DNA from: an uncultured Mollicutes bacterium
Lineage (GTDB): Bacteria; Bacillota_I; Bacilli_A; RFN20; CAG-826
NCBI GenBank assembly: GCA_937893635.1
Contig: CALBGF010000007.1
Coordinates: forward strand, 1 to 6,050
Reading direction: 5' to 3'
DNA length: 6,050 nucleotides
How positions within the stretch are numbered: the stretch's first letter is position 1; each line of letters starts with the position of its first letter. Below, piece after piece: positions 5,976 to 6,050 of the stretch. Both the position numbers and the translations under genes were made by a program. The notes under the pieces were generated by a model. It saw only the letters and a program-made list of their open reading frames with translations. It did no database searches and was not told where the DNA came from.

Positions 5976-6050
5976 CTATTTATTTTTTCTTTGTTCTTCT
6001 AAATTTAAAAAGAATTCCGCAGTTTCAGGCGATTCATGAGGGAAGAATGA
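5976..6050 (-). CDS. C-terminal end of an unidentified gene (partial)
   Basis: The minus strand is open from the window edge for 24 codons and ends in TAG at 5978-5976. The fragment, SFFPHESPETAEFFLNLEE followed by QRKNK, has protein-like composition, with an amphipathic end rich in Glu and Lys. The flavodoxin ribosome site overlaps its stop codon, which strongly suggests a real upstream gene of the same operon. The fragment is too short to name a family. Confidence 0.65.
   Translation of the reverse strand, partial: SFFPHESPETAEFFLNLEEQRKNK

Overview
The window comes from an AT-rich, low-GC Gram-positive-type bacterium (Bacillota or a relative with the standard genetic code). The evidence is strong AGGAG-type ribosome sites, rho-independent hairpin terminators after three transcription units, TGG-encoded tryptophan, TAA/TAG stops and FakB/DegV-type and flavodoxin-type genes. 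No exact taxon can be named from the sequence alone. There is no sign of an insertion sequence, phage gene, CRISPR array or RNA gene. The DNA is densely coding, and the longest non-coding gap is about 170 bases.

Layout. The left edge holds the 3' part of a plus-strand rdgB gene (house-cleaning XTP/dITP pyrophosphatase). It converges on a minus-strand unit, and a single 12-bp hairpin at 355-381 can terminate both. The minus-strand unit is nadE (926-3037) followed one base later by a Nudix ADP-ribose pyrophosphatase-like gene (385-924). Next upstream, also on the minus strand, is a degV/fakB-type fatty-acid-binding protein gene (3135-4052) with its own promoter and terminator. Further upstream is a minus-strand cluster: a flavodoxin-like protein (5444-5965), a small two-TM-helix membrane protein (4842-5387) and a flavin reductase-like protein with a four-cysteine motif (4225-4842). 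This cluster ends in a 14-bp hairpin. The right edge carries the last 24 codons of another minus-strand gene that directly precedes the flavodoxin gene.

Most unusual feature. The nadE product is not a plain glutamine-dependent NAD synthetase. Its first ~48 residues are a recognisable Phd/YefM antitoxin (DNA-binding) domain, joined by a polar linker of about 23 residues to a complete glutaminase plus synthetase with all catalytic residues present. The ribosome binding site supports translation from the antitoxin part, and no toxin gene lies nearby. The short leader upstream contains a perfect inverted repeat and a TGTACA hexamer, the core reported for YefM operators. This suggests, as inference only, that the last enzyme of NAD synthesis could repress its own operon. 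The co-translated Nudix enzyme would act on NAD breakdown products, so the operon looks like an NAD-turnover unit.
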